In this document: positions 44,237 through 54,912 of the stretch, piece by piece | Numbering within the stretch: position 1 is the stretch's first letter | Layout: the number at the start of each line of letters is the position of its first letter | From: Hemerocallis citrina | Taxonomy: Eukaryota; Streptophyta; Magnoliopsida; Asparagales; Asphodelaceae | Assembly (NCBI GenBank): GCA_017893485.1 | Contig: CM030360.1 | Span: 151,534,647 to 151,598,646 of the forward strand | Direction of reading: 5' to 3' | DNA: 64,000 bases | Notes under the pieces: model-generated | Database searches by the model: none | What the model was told of the DNA's origin: nothing | Seen by the model: the letters and a program-made list of their open reading frames with translations, nothing else | Translations under genes and position numbers: made by a program

Positions 44237-47200
44237 ATGAATTACATGTTCTAGAATGTTAGGGGGTTAGAGCCCAGAGGGAAACGAGAGATGGTGAGGG
44301 ATGTCATCCTCTCATCCATGGTAGATCTAATAGGTCTATAAGAAACTAAGCTCCCGAGTCAAGGGAGTCTTTCTAATCTCGGGGGAGGACGGATCAAGGA
44401 ATGGAAGATTAACCCAACGATCGGTGCCCCTTGTGGCATTGCACTGGGTTTTAACATGGATGTGTTTGAATCTGTAGATGAATTCCACAGGGAATTCACC
44501 ATTTCATCACTTCTTCGCAGGAGATGTGAATGATGTAGCCAGGTACTCACGGTTGTCTACGGACCAAAACAGGCTAGCGACGGACTGTTGTTCTGGTAAG
44601 AGCTCCATTCAATCGAGCAACGATGGTTGGCCCCATGGCTGATTGGAGGGGATTTTAATATTACAAGATTTGCTTTTGAGCACAGGGGAAGGGGTAGTAG
44701 CGATGTCGAGCAGGAAAAGTTCAACAGAGTACTTTCCGCTAGAGATCTAGTGGACAAATCGATCTCTGACTGTTTGTTCACATGGTCGTCTCTACAAGCG
44801 TCACATGTCCTAGCTAAGTTAGACCGAATCTCGGTCTCACTATACTGGGAGACCAAATTCCCTTTTCTCAATGCTCGGTCTCTGTCGAGACTAACTTCGG
44901 ATCATGTGCCAATCGTCCTTAGTGCAGGAGAGGAATCTAGTCGAATTCTACAAAAGTTTCATTTTGAGAAAGCATGGCTGGAAATAGAGGGCTTCCACCA
45001 TATGGTTTGGGAGAACTAGTCCCTACCTACTAGATGATGCATGTGGGAGCTATTTGGACTGAAAAAAGTATGTCAACTGAGATCCAGGCTCAGGATATGG
45101 ATTACCATAGATTTTTTTACCATTTTGGAGGACGAAGGAGTCCATCCTAGATGACATTGACAGTCTCGAACAGTTGGAGGAGACCAGGGAATGTCATCTT
45201 GACTCCTCAACCTACGGGAAGACAGTGCTAGGATATACAATTTAGAGGAAATCAAGTAGCAACAGAGGTCTAGGATTACCTGGATGAATAAAGGAGATGC
45301 CATACAACCTACTTCCACAGCCTGGCTAGCGCACATTGTAGAAACAATATGTTACACTAGATTGAGTTAGAAACATGGACCATTCTGGAGTAGGGTACCA
45401 TCAGAAACACCTTCTAGACCTATTATAAAAATCGTTTTGGGTGCAAACGGGATTTCAGAATCCCCATCAACAAGGACTTTAGGTCAGAAAGGTCAACAGA
45501 TTTGAATGCTTTGCTTCATGACATCGAGGAGCTGTTCACGAAAGAAGATAAGGAGGTGATCTCACATTTGGGAAATGATAAGTCTCCTAGACCATATGGG
45601 TTCCCTATCCTCTTGTATCACACCTTATGGGAGAAGATCAAGGAGGAACTCAGGGGAGTTGTTCATGAGTTTTATGACCACCATCTGAAGTTGGAAAGAA
45701 TGAACTTCGCTGAGGTCGTTCTCATACCTAAAAAATAATAAGCTAGGACTGTATACAACTTTAGACCAACAACATCCTAAAATGCTCAATTAAAATCATT
45801 ACTATAATACTTGCAACTAGATTGGGCAAGGTGATTTACCAGCTAGTTGGCAAGTAACAAATCATTTTCATTAAGGGGAGGTGCATCTTGGACTAAGTTG
45901 TTACTGTAGAAGAAACTATTCATCATTGCCACATGAACAACACAAAATGCTTTCTTCTCAAACTAGATTTTGAGAAACCTATGATACGGTTGAACGGAAG
46001 TGTGTTATCGAAGCCTTTAGGGGTAGAGGTTTTGGCAATAGGTCGGTCTATTGGATATAACATTGGTTAACTACCAGCAAAACGATGATTATGGTTAACC
46101 GAGTAGCGGGCACACCCTTCTGCTGCAAGAGGGGTCTCCGACAGGGTGCTATTACCATTGCTCTTCACCTTGGTGGCAGACTCCTTGCACATTATGATGA
46201 TGAAGTGTAGGGATGAGGGCTGGATCTCCCCTGTAGAGTGTGCAACTAATAGAGCGGGATGCTCTGTCATTCAGTTTGCGGATGATATGCTGCTTTTCGA
46301 AAATGGTATCATGGAGGAGACAATCGCCTTCAAAGAAATTCTCTATTGATTTAAGGCATGTTCGAGACTCCGGATTAACTATTACAATTGTAGCATCATT
46401 CCTATAGCCTTGGAGTCTGATGAGGTTAAAGACCATGCCCCCATTCTTAATTTCCTGGTGAAGCCTTCCCCATCAAATATCTAGGACCCCCTCCGACCTA
46501 GAAAACTAACTAAGGCAGACTAAATGCCTATTATAGACAAAGTCGAGGCCTTGGCTGGTTGGAAAGGGAAGTCCCTTTCTCTAGAAGGTAGGGTCATTCT
46601 CATCAATGTGGTTCTATCTAGTTTACCAACCTAATACATGTCATTCTTCAAGATACCGAGATGGATTCAAAGGATACACATAATTAGAAAGCGCTTCCTT
46701 TGGACAGAAGCAAGTGAATCCGAAAGTGGTTATCACCTGATCAGGTGGGAAAATGTATGCATGCGCAAGGAACGTGGCGGGATCAGGGTGACTGATATGA
46801 AGGATATGAATTTAGCTCTTCCGAGAAAATGGTGGTGGAAAATCTTCCACCCCAACGACGAGGGATGACAGGAAGCGGTGCACTGCTACCTTATTACAAA
46901 GGGATATGACCCCGTTAGTAAGTCCTCAGCCTCTTTCATTAGGAATGGCACATCTACGAGATTTTGGTGGGATAGAAGGTGCGGCGGTCATGCGCTTAGG
47001 GACCTTTAACTAGACTTGTACGAGGAGACCTCCCAACCTCACTGCACCATAGCTAAAACTTGGAAGAGAGGTAATTGGCATCCCCTGTTTATAGGCAGTT
47101 ATCACAATAACTACATGCTAGGTTAGATGACCTAAGACTCCACATCGCACAATCTAGAGTCAGGTGCGGGGCTAGACCAGAAAGGAGGGCATGAGAACTG

Positions 47201-47790
47201 GAGAAGAACGAATGCTTCTCGGTATGCTCCATGTACTCCTATATTCACTTGAGAGGGTGTAAACCGATGTTGTCTGCAATAATTTGGAAAGATAAAGCAC
47301 CGCCTAAAGTCTGTGTGTTCCTCTGGCTGGCACTCAATGATGCCATCCTCACTAATGTGAACCTGACTAATGGCAACCTAATACTGTCACAACCTATGGA
47401 TTTTGTACAATGGATAACGAGACCAGAGACCACATGTTCATTGAATGCCCCTGGAGCAAATCTGTATGTACTGAGGTCTTACGGGCACAAGGGACAAATG
47501 AATACCGCAGCACTTATGATGATCTCTGCGTAGGCCCAAGATTTGCTACATATATGAAGAATATGAAGAAGGTTCCGGTACATAGCGATTGCGGGCGATT
47601 GCAGCAACGACCAAGATTCTATGGATAGAGTGACACAACTAATAGTATTTATGGCCTTATCACTCAAATAATGCATCTCATTTCCTTTTGGGCAAAGACA
47701 GTAGCAGCAACAAGCGCCAGGGATTGCATCACGAAGGTCTTCTTGAGCTATGTTGACGAGCAGATTGAGATAGACCCAACCTTGGACTAG
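44237..47790 (+). pseudogene. L1 ORF2: endonuclease, reverse transcriptase, zf-RVT
   Basis: The endonuclease starts MNYMF then a TAG where Trp is usual, NVRGLEPRGKRE, then a TAA before ETKL (the catalytic-Glu block QETKL). It continues with VYGPK, LIGGDFNITR (about 44637-44667) and SDHVPIVLS (about 44899-44925). RT shows a damaged DKSPRPYGFP (usual G-P-D-G), LIPKK, an FRP remnant, FADD (46275-46286) and IKYLG (about 46475). The C-terminal part has IPRWIQRIHIIRKRFLW, the zf-RVT-like IIWKDKAPPKVCVFLWLALN (about 47276-47335) and RDHMFIECPWSKSVC. There are many stops and several frameshifts. Confidence 0.88.
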
Positions 47791-48049
47791 ACTAGATACC
47801 TACCCTTGTTGGCGGGGATGTTTAGTTCATTTTGTGTCATCTTGTCTTCCTCTTTTATGTTTTGATCTTTTGGTAGGGATATTTATGTTCCCACCTTCCC
47901 ACGGATGTTGGAGGTTTATGATTTTTCTTTTCTTTATGTTCCTTTTCCTTTTGTTTTGCAATGATGTAGTTTTTCAGGTTTCTGGACTTGTTTCACTTCA
48001 TTAATAAAACAAGGTGCCAATACTCCACATTTTTCCTTAAAAAAACAAT
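44237..48049 (+). mobile_element. degenerate L1-type LINE
   Basis: In order: an apurinic endonuclease domain, reverse transcriptase, a C-terminal zf-RVT region, and a 3' UTR that ends in a short A run (about 48036-48044) after ATTAATAAAACAAGG. This is the plant L1 layout of ORF2 and tail. ORF1 is not recognised and the 5' end is unclear. No flanking TSD could be established. Confidence 0.85.
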
Positions 48050-48089
48050 TGGAAATTATGTTTTAATTTTTTTCTTATGTAATTGGTTT

Positions 48090-48135
48090 TATACTAGTAC
48101 TAGTAATATGCATGTGTGATGCCCGCTTTTTTCCT
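48090..48135 (-). other. possible Helitron 3' end, minus strand
   Basis: Reverse complement: GCATCACACATGCATATTAC followed by TAGTACTAG. A short palindrome followed by ATTACTAG resembles the Helitron ends at 3348 and 52620. No 5' end was found. Confidence 0.3.
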
Positions 48136-48217
48136 TTCTTTTCTTAGAACTCCTAGTCTTCACTCCCAATTTTTATTTTCTATGAATGACACTTTCGTAA
48201 ATAATTATGTCATAAAT

Positions 48218-51200
48218 TGTCACGCCCTGCTTCTCAAAATATGGGAATACGCGCCCATGACAAAGGCCCAGCGAATGATATTAACATCATTCATAAGCTG
48301 TACCAGTCTCAACTCAACAATATGCAAAAAGAATAATCATAACCACGTAGATAATATCATCACATAAACAATAACTGAAATTAAGCATCCAACAGTTCAA
48401 CATAATAACCAATACTGAGAAAACAAACAGGGGTTACAGGTGAAGAGCCCAGAATACAAAGTTTAATCAAATGGAATACAATGCGATAAAGGAAACATAG
48501 AAATAGATAATTTATTCTGATGCAACTCCTGCTACAACCTAGAAATACTACCCTCCAATGCCACTTGGCAAATCTCCTGGTTCACCTGTAGCTGGATCAA
48601 CTAGAGGAAAAAAGAAATGTCCTTAGAGCAAGTATGGACAACAAGTAATGAAAGCAGAGAGTAAGGAATAAGGTAAATGAAGGAATATGAATCAAGATCA
48701 AATTTACAAAAGCAATAATGGTACTAGTAAACAAGGGTCATGATCAAGTATATACGTGTCAACTTAGGTCTATTAGCATGTTGTTTCTCCTATCTAGTGT
48801 ACGTACTACTGCGTCCCATACCACAGGTTTGGTGCACGCAAAACAGTGTACGTTTTAGACATAGTGGTGAGATCTACAGAGCGTGTACTCGATATATCAC
48901 GATAACAAGATAACAAGATAACAAGTTCACGTCTTCACAAGTAATTCTCCACCTCCATGTCAAGTTTCCATGTAACAAGAAGGGCCCTACCGAGTACATT
49001 TTCTGAGACTATCCACTACTAAGTCAACCCTTATTAACCCCGGCTTGTTTAACATTTTATGAAGTTATTCATTTCCATGCAGTTTTGTATAAGATTGTCA
49101 AGGGAGATGATAAGAATGCAGCAACATGATGCATTGCACAATAATAAACATAAAGTAGTGAATCTGAAATAGTCAACACAGTAACACTAAAATAGCGATA
49201 ACTCATATACTACAGTTTGGAATTCGAAGTTCCAGGATGTTATCAGCAACTAGACAGTTAGGGCTACATTTTATGTTCAGTAAGTTCCTGTAAATTTTGA
49301 CTGTAGCTAGGTTAAACACCCTATTCTTTGCTGTTTAGTGGTTCTGGTAGTAACCTTAATGTCAACATTTAATGGGTGAAAATATGGTATAAAATCACTA
49401 TAAAAATCTACAGAAATTAGAGATGAACCCTAAGCATGTCTATAAAGTTTCTGGATATTTTCATGGCATTCTAATACTATTAACATGGTGTTTCACTAAT
49501 AATTGTGTCGGTGTTACATCAATTCTGCGATCTGAAAAGTGCAGACCAGCAGAGACTAAAAATAAGATATCTCACAGCTCGCAACTCGGAATTAGGATCT
49601 GCCAGTTGGGTTGGAAACTAGACTCAGTGAGCTAAAACTCTCTTTTGTATTGTGTGTTAATTCCTATGGCAACAGGATCGAAACCTTTGTGCAAAACAGT
49701 ACAGGCAGCAAGAGTTCATAACATATCATCACATATAGGTTCATCAATGTGGGTAATTAACAAGTTATTGTATCATGAATGTATTACACTAATGTACATC
49801 AAGTAGAATGGGTTTTTCAGTGTACAAGTCAATTTATCATGTCATAGTTCAAGTCACAAGATCTCGATTAATCCGCATGTATTTAATCACAATGTATTTT
49901 CCTCATATGCAAGTTCTAGTCATTTTATTCATGTCATGTGTGCATATAGACTTGGGTTTGAGTCAATGGATAACAATATGATGTCAAGAGTACATCAGGT
50001 TAGCATGTATAAATCCTCAATACTCCCAATGGAAAGGACACAAGGCAAATTTAAGATAATTGAAGGGAACTACTTGCGGGAGATCAATAAGCATGAACTA
50101 GAAAGTTAAATGAGTTCAAGTGGACTTGCCTTTTTGTAGAAGATTCAATATAAGTAACAAAGAATAACGGGATCAGAATCCAGGGGAGCGATCCCAAAAA
50201 CACGTGCGAAGATCATGCGAAGAAACAACTAGCAAGGCAACAATAACAGCAACTCAGTGAACTATCCCTACACCAGATCGGACAGAACGGCAAACGGGGG
50301 TTCGGATCCGCTGCGCCCAGAACATGGGACAGCGGTCTCGTCCAATCACACTCCAACTCTACACCAGATCCAATCCAAAACAGGGAACAACAAAATGGAG
50401 ATTTGGCGTGGCCGAACACAGAACAGCGGGGCGACCAATCGGGCTCGTCTTCTTCCTTCGGCAGAGAGAGAGAAAGAGAGACGGCAGTAATTGCGGCGAC
50501 TCTACGGTGAGGGCAAAGCGACTAGAGGCCCCAAGTTTCGACGGCGAGGCTTCGACGAACGGCAGAGCTCTGTTCCGCTTCAAAAATAGAGGAAGACGAT
50601 GATGGCTATGCAGGACTTGGATTGCGACGGTGATGCAATGGGGGGGGGTCTCGACAAGGGTGGAGAAGATGATCGAGGTGGTTGGGAGAGGGCGACGGTG
50701 GGAGAATGGGTATCGGTGAGTTGGGTTCGGTGGAGGTTTGATGGTTTTGCCGATGGGTTAAAGGTGAAGGGACAGGGATGAGGACGGGCTTGGGTTCAGT
50801 GGCAAAGGGGAGGTTGAAGGCGACAAGGACTGGGAGATGGCACAGGGATGACGAGGTGGTGCGGCCTTGGGTGAAGACGAAACGGAGGAGGTAGGTTCAG
50901 GGGTTCAGTAATGGCGATGGGTTCAAGCGAGGCTTGGGCGGGGTCGGGGTGAGATGGTGGAGAGGTTGACGACGGTAAGGTGGTGACGGCAATGGAGGTG
51001 GTGATGGTCGGAGTTGGCGACGGGGAAGAGGATGAGGTGATGGGTTTCTGCTGGTTTGGTTTTTTTTTTAGCGGTTGAAGGTGAAATGGGGAAGGAGAGA
51101 ATGGAGCAGGAGAGAGTGGGAACGTGGTAGGGTTGTACAGTAGGTCGGGGGTGGGGGGGGTAGAACAGTGAGGAGAAGATTAGGAGATGAGGAGGAGTTG

Positions 51201-51541
51201 GTTTTTGGGTAGTTCTGATTTGTGGGAGAGTAGGGGAGAATAAATATAATAAAGTAATAGAGTAGATTGTGGGGAGTTAGGGATATAGGGGATTGAGGAG
51301 AGAAAATCTGGGTTATTAGTTAGGGGATTGTGGGTTTGGGTAGAATAGTTTTCGGGTTCAACATCCACTAAGGAGATGAGTTGGGCTTGTATTAGGATTG
51401 GGCTAAAAATAATAATACAAGAGAATGAATTGAAATAGAGAGCCCACAATAGAACAAAGATCCAAAATACAATAAATTAGAAAAGAAAAATACTATCAAA
51501 ATACAAGAAAATAATCCGTACAATCGGAAACAGTGGTTACA
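48218..51541 (-). repeat. solo long LTR B3 (3324 bp), reverse, perfect TSD
   Basis: It runs from TGTCACGCCCTGC to CAGTGGTTACA, flanked by a perfect TSD TAAAT (48213-48217 and 51542-51546). It matches the B1 reverse copy from end to end in order. A GC-rich, G-tract-containing part (50160-51160) corresponds to the region near the LTR start and produces open frames I do not consider genes. No internal retrotransposon sequence remains. Confidence 0.92.
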
Positions 51542-51546
51542 TAAAT

Positions 51547-51672
51547 AAATTTGAAGTTTGAGGCCATATTATGGTAGTAACTAACTAATTAATTAGAATG
51601 ATTGTTAATATAACTCTCACTTAAAATGTGTGATTCGATATTAGGTTAATTAAGTTGGTTTGTTTACAAATT
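51547..51672. other. unassigned AT-rich flank
   Basis: AT-rich sequence between LTR B3 and the RTE LINE tail. Nothing is recognised. Confidence 0.3.
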
Positions 51673-52225
51673 ATAACAATAACAACAAAGCCTTTTTCCC
51701 AACTAGTTGGGGTCGGCTACATAAATCATACTTTTCCATTCTACTCGTTTTATCGCAATATCATTTGTAAGTTCACAAGCTATCGTTTATTTTCTGACCG
51801 TTTCAACCTAAGTTAGTTTAGGTCTTTCCCTACCCCTAACTCTATCCTCAATACTTATCAAATCACTCTTTCTAACACGGGGCACTACTAGGTCTACGTG
51901 TAACATGTCAAAACTACCGGAGGCGATTCTCTCTTAACTTATCTTGGATTGGAGCTACCTTTAGCATGTCTTGTATATGCTCGTTTCTAATTCTATCTAT
52001 CCTGGTTTTACCACACATCCATCTTAGCATCCTCATCTCCGCTACATTGATTTTTTGGACATGCTTTTTCTTTGTTGCTCAACACTATGCTCCTTACATC
52101 ATTGATGGTCTAATAGTCGTCCTATAAATTTTTTCCTTCAACTTCAAAGGTATACGTTTGTCACACAAAATACTACTGTCACTTCTCCACTTAAGTAAAC
52201 ATGCTTGGATCCTATGTATAACATC
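51673..52225 (-). pseudogene. RTE-type LINE, 3' end with RT C-terminal region
   Basis: Plus-strand AACAATAACAACAAAGCC then AACTAGTTGGGGTCGGCTAC is the reverse of the conserved 3' end and repeat tail of plant RTE LINEs. Upstream on the minus strand the protein reads EMRMLRWMCGKTRIDRIRNE, HIQDMLKVAPIQDKLREN and RLR (about 52045-51915). Stops follow, and frameshifted KRIPLKLK-like sequence lies further upstream. The element is strongly 5'-truncated, as is usual for LINEs. Confidence 0.88.
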
Positions 52226-52345
52226 TACACAAATGACACAACTTTAATTCTTGAGTTATGGTAGTAGAGATATGTAATTTAAAATTTTGTTATAGATGAT
52301 GGCAATGCTCTATCACTATGCTAAATCTAAAGCATACATCTGTAA
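52226..52345. other. unassigned spacer before Helitron copy 2
   Basis: AT-rich. It might be further decayed RTE sequence, but I see no convincing match. Confidence 0.3.
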
Positions 52346-52620
52346 TCTCTAATATTATAATGAGAGAAGGCCTTAGTGTATTTGTCAATCTATCAATGCG
52401 TCTAACACACATACATAACAAATATGAAGGAGGTTTCAGGTTCGAGTCTTCACTACGTAAGAGTTTTTATTTTTTTAAAAATAATAATTTATTAAGATGT
52501 ACGTTTTTCGTGCATAACTAATATAAAAGAGGTCTCATATACGAGGTCAGACTACATCAAAATTTTTACTTTAAAAAATATATATTTTTTAAGACGTGCA
52601 CCGCACGTGTAAATTACTAG
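52346..52620 (+). mobile_element. non-autonomous Helitron, copy 2 (275 bp)
   Basis: It starts TCTCTAATATTATAATGAGA preceded by A. It ends with a hairpin ACGTGC-ACC-GCACGT (6-bp stem), eight bases and CTAG, followed by T. These are the Helitron hallmarks: 5' TC, 3' CTRR, a hairpin about ten bases before the end, A^T insertion and no TSD. It matches 3084-3348 over its length. It has no coding capacity. Confidence 0.85.
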
Positions 52621-52786
52621 TAGCTATAAGAGGTCTTAAGTTCATGAATTTATTTACGTTCAAAACGAGAAAAGGTAAACCCTATCTCTTATACCGTTGT
52701 GCATATTTAAATCTTCAGCGAAAGATCAGCAAACACCTATAATCTCTTATAAAATTGATATAGTATAACTCGTCAATTAATTGACA
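52621..52786. other. unassigned spacer
   Basis: AT-rich sequence between the Helitron and the SINE-like remnant. No feature seen. Confidence 0.3.
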
Positions 52787-52890
52787 TATTAGCTCAGTTG
52801 GTTAGAGTATTAGCTCAGTTGGTTAGAGTGTGTGTGTTAATTTTGGCTAGGACGGGAGGTTGAAGACTGCCTGGGCCATTCATTTTAACA
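52787..52890 (+). mobile_element. tRNA-derived SINE-like remnant with doubled A-box
   Basis: TATTAGCTCAGTTGGTTAGAG occurs twice in perfect tandem (52787-52807 and 52808-52828). Its core TAGCTCAGTTGG is a canonical pol III A-box. A degenerate B-box GGAGGTTGAAGACTGCC follows at about 52856-52872. The body does not fold as a tRNA, so a SINE head is more likely than a tRNA gene. The 3' end is unclear. Confidence 0.55.
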
Positions 52891-53289
52891 TAATTTTTTT
52901 AATATTGCTTTTTTTATTTTAATGAATTATCGTCAACACAACACTACAATTTATTGCTAGAAATCCTATCAGCCTCTAGTTGCCTTGCAAAATTGACATC
53001 ATAATTTTTTTTACATTGCTTAAAAAAGAGAAATATTATCTTCAATATTTCACCACAATTTATTGCTAGAAACCATATCTGCCTCTAGTTGATTCTTAAG
53101 AAACACTATTTTGATTATATGCACAATTCATGTTTTAATTGAAAGAAATCAACAAATCACTATTTTTATAAATTCAAGTAGTTTTGATTTAGTTTTATGG
53201 ACTATTATATATCCTATAAGTTATATTTGATCATATAAGAAATATGCTTTTTGTAGAAATCGTTTTCATAAAGTAAAACTCCGTATCGG
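52891..53289. other. unassigned AT-rich sequence with a short duplication
   Basis: Two copies of a word like ACAATTTATTGCTAGAAA followed by TGCCTCTAGTTG lie near 52945-52985 and 53050-53095, about 105 bp apart. Otherwise no feature is seen. Confidence 0.4.
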
Positions 53290-53610
53290 TTGAAACATGC
53301 ACAACCAAAAGTCTGCAGTCTGTAGGCCGAGAGTCGACCAGTGTAATTTTACAGTCGACCGTCGCGACCTGGCTGCAGTGTTCTCTAGTTTTCTTGAAAT
53401 TTCGTTCTGGACAGTCGACTGATGTCTTTTTACAGTCGACTGATATCACTTAGAATTATTTTACTTAAAGTTTTGGATTTTTCGCTCTGGACAGTCGACC
53501 GATTACTTTTTACAGTCGAATTCTAATACTTAGAATTATTTTCTTAAAGTTATTGAAGTTTTCTCTCTGGACAGTCGACCGACGCTTGTTTATAGCCGAC
53601 TGATACTGAT
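53290..53610. repeat. tandem repeat with ACAGTCGAC doublets (about 110 bp period)
   Basis: Three to four degenerate units contain CTCTGGACAGTCGACCGAT, CTTTTTACAGTCGACTGATA and CTTAGAATTATTTTCTTAAAG. Each has two ACAGTCGAC words 15-25 bp apart. Confidence 0.8.
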
Positions 53611-53619
53611 GTATCTTGA

Positions 53620-54912
53620 TATATTTGAATGTTCTTTTAAATGATTTATTCTCTAAATGTTTTAATCTATAACTTACTATTCTATACCTTATCTTCTACT
53701 GAACATATGTTTTCAAGTTGTTTTAACTGAGCAAATTATGATGGAAGATTGGTTTGGATATTTGGGTTGTGTCTCTAGAGGGTGTGTGACCCTAGTATAC
53801 CGGTATTTGAGATAATTGTATTTGGGCCTGTTGAGGTATACTATTGATCAATTGTTGAGTTAAGTCTGATAGGGTACACCAACTCTAGGAGATTCGTAAA
53901 GTAATTAGGTAAATAACTTAAAATGATAAGGACAGGCACTAGTGGTGATATGATGAATGAGGACATGGGTTATGGACCTCAGTATAGCTCGCAGTGTGAG
54001 ATAATCCCCGAAATTATCCAGGTGTGAGTGAAATAGTCTCCGGAATTACCTGTAGTGTGGGATTGATCTCTGAAATTATCGGAGTCGAGGCGACGCTCAT
54101 GTGGTATTCGTGTGATGAGGTGCCATAGCTTGTGGTGTGGGGTATTCTCGAAGATTCCCAGGTGTAAGTAAAATAGTCTCCGGAATTATCTGTGGATAGA
54201 GTTTGACCTTCGAAATTATCGGGGTATGGACTAATACTCACAGTTTATCTATATCTCGTAGTAGTCATCGTGGTAGGATTAGTTGCATGGTGGGGGATTA
54301 AACCCTATAAAGCGAAGACGTTAAGGGCTTGCACCGGACCTATATAGAGTGGGATGCATAGAATTCGACAAGTACGCATTAGAGAGTCAGCATATAGTAT
54401 TGTGTTTTCTTGATTAGCTTTATGCATTTATTTCCTGTTTTCTACACTTGACACTTAGTCTAGTTTCACTTGATGTTTTTCCTGTTTACTCTGTTTTTCT
54501 TAATTCATTTATTCTCGTCCTTATTACATGCTATGATTCCATGTTTCATGTTTTATTTTTGTTGCTTTGTTTTTATGTCACTCACACCATTATGGCTGAC
54601 CCCTGTAGTTTTGGGGATTAGGATTATCTCTAGCCTCATATCTTACAGGTGATTACTTATAGCTTGGATTATGGATGCTTGAGCTTAAGTGATGTGATGG
54701 CTTCTGTAAATTGTAAAAGAAATTGTTGTAAAGAAAGAAATTTGTAAATCAAGGTGTTTTGTATTCCACTATGTTCTGTAAAGTTTATGTAATGAAAGTT
54801 GAAAAAAAAAATTATTGGTATTTGGACTGTGTTTAATATTATAATTGAAGTTGATGCTGGTAATTGTGCCACGTATTTCTAAGATATCATATTGAAAATT
54901 CGGGGCGTTACA
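53620..54912 (+). repeat. long LTR A5, forward, 3' part
   Basis: It ends GAAAATTCGGGGCGTTACA at 54912. It carries the family box CCTATATAGAGTGGGATGCA (54339) with GAATTCGACAAG, and a minisatellite (53985-54240). Its last several hundred bases are the reverse complement of 62249 onward. It is inserted in the minus-strand copia element, whose RNase H continues at 54913. The left boundary is not resolved: the upstream 2 kb are Helitron, SINE-like and RTE sequence, so the LTR is truncated or broken. Confidence 0.75.
53985..54240 (+). repeat. minisatellite CCGGAATTAYCTG/GAAATTATCGG in LTR A5
   Basis: Alternating words GAAATAGTCTCCGGAATTA and TTGATCTCTGAAATTATCGG occur with a period of about 45-60 bp. 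It lies at the same distance from the conserved box as the minisatellites of other family members. Confidence 0.75.

Noticed and set aside
50213..50781. Cluster of open frames in LTR B3
   Set aside because: Corresponds to the G-rich part of B1, which has different frames; low-complexity composition.
52787..52872. tRNA gene
   Set aside because: The B-box is degenerate and the A-box is duplicated; no cloverleaf.
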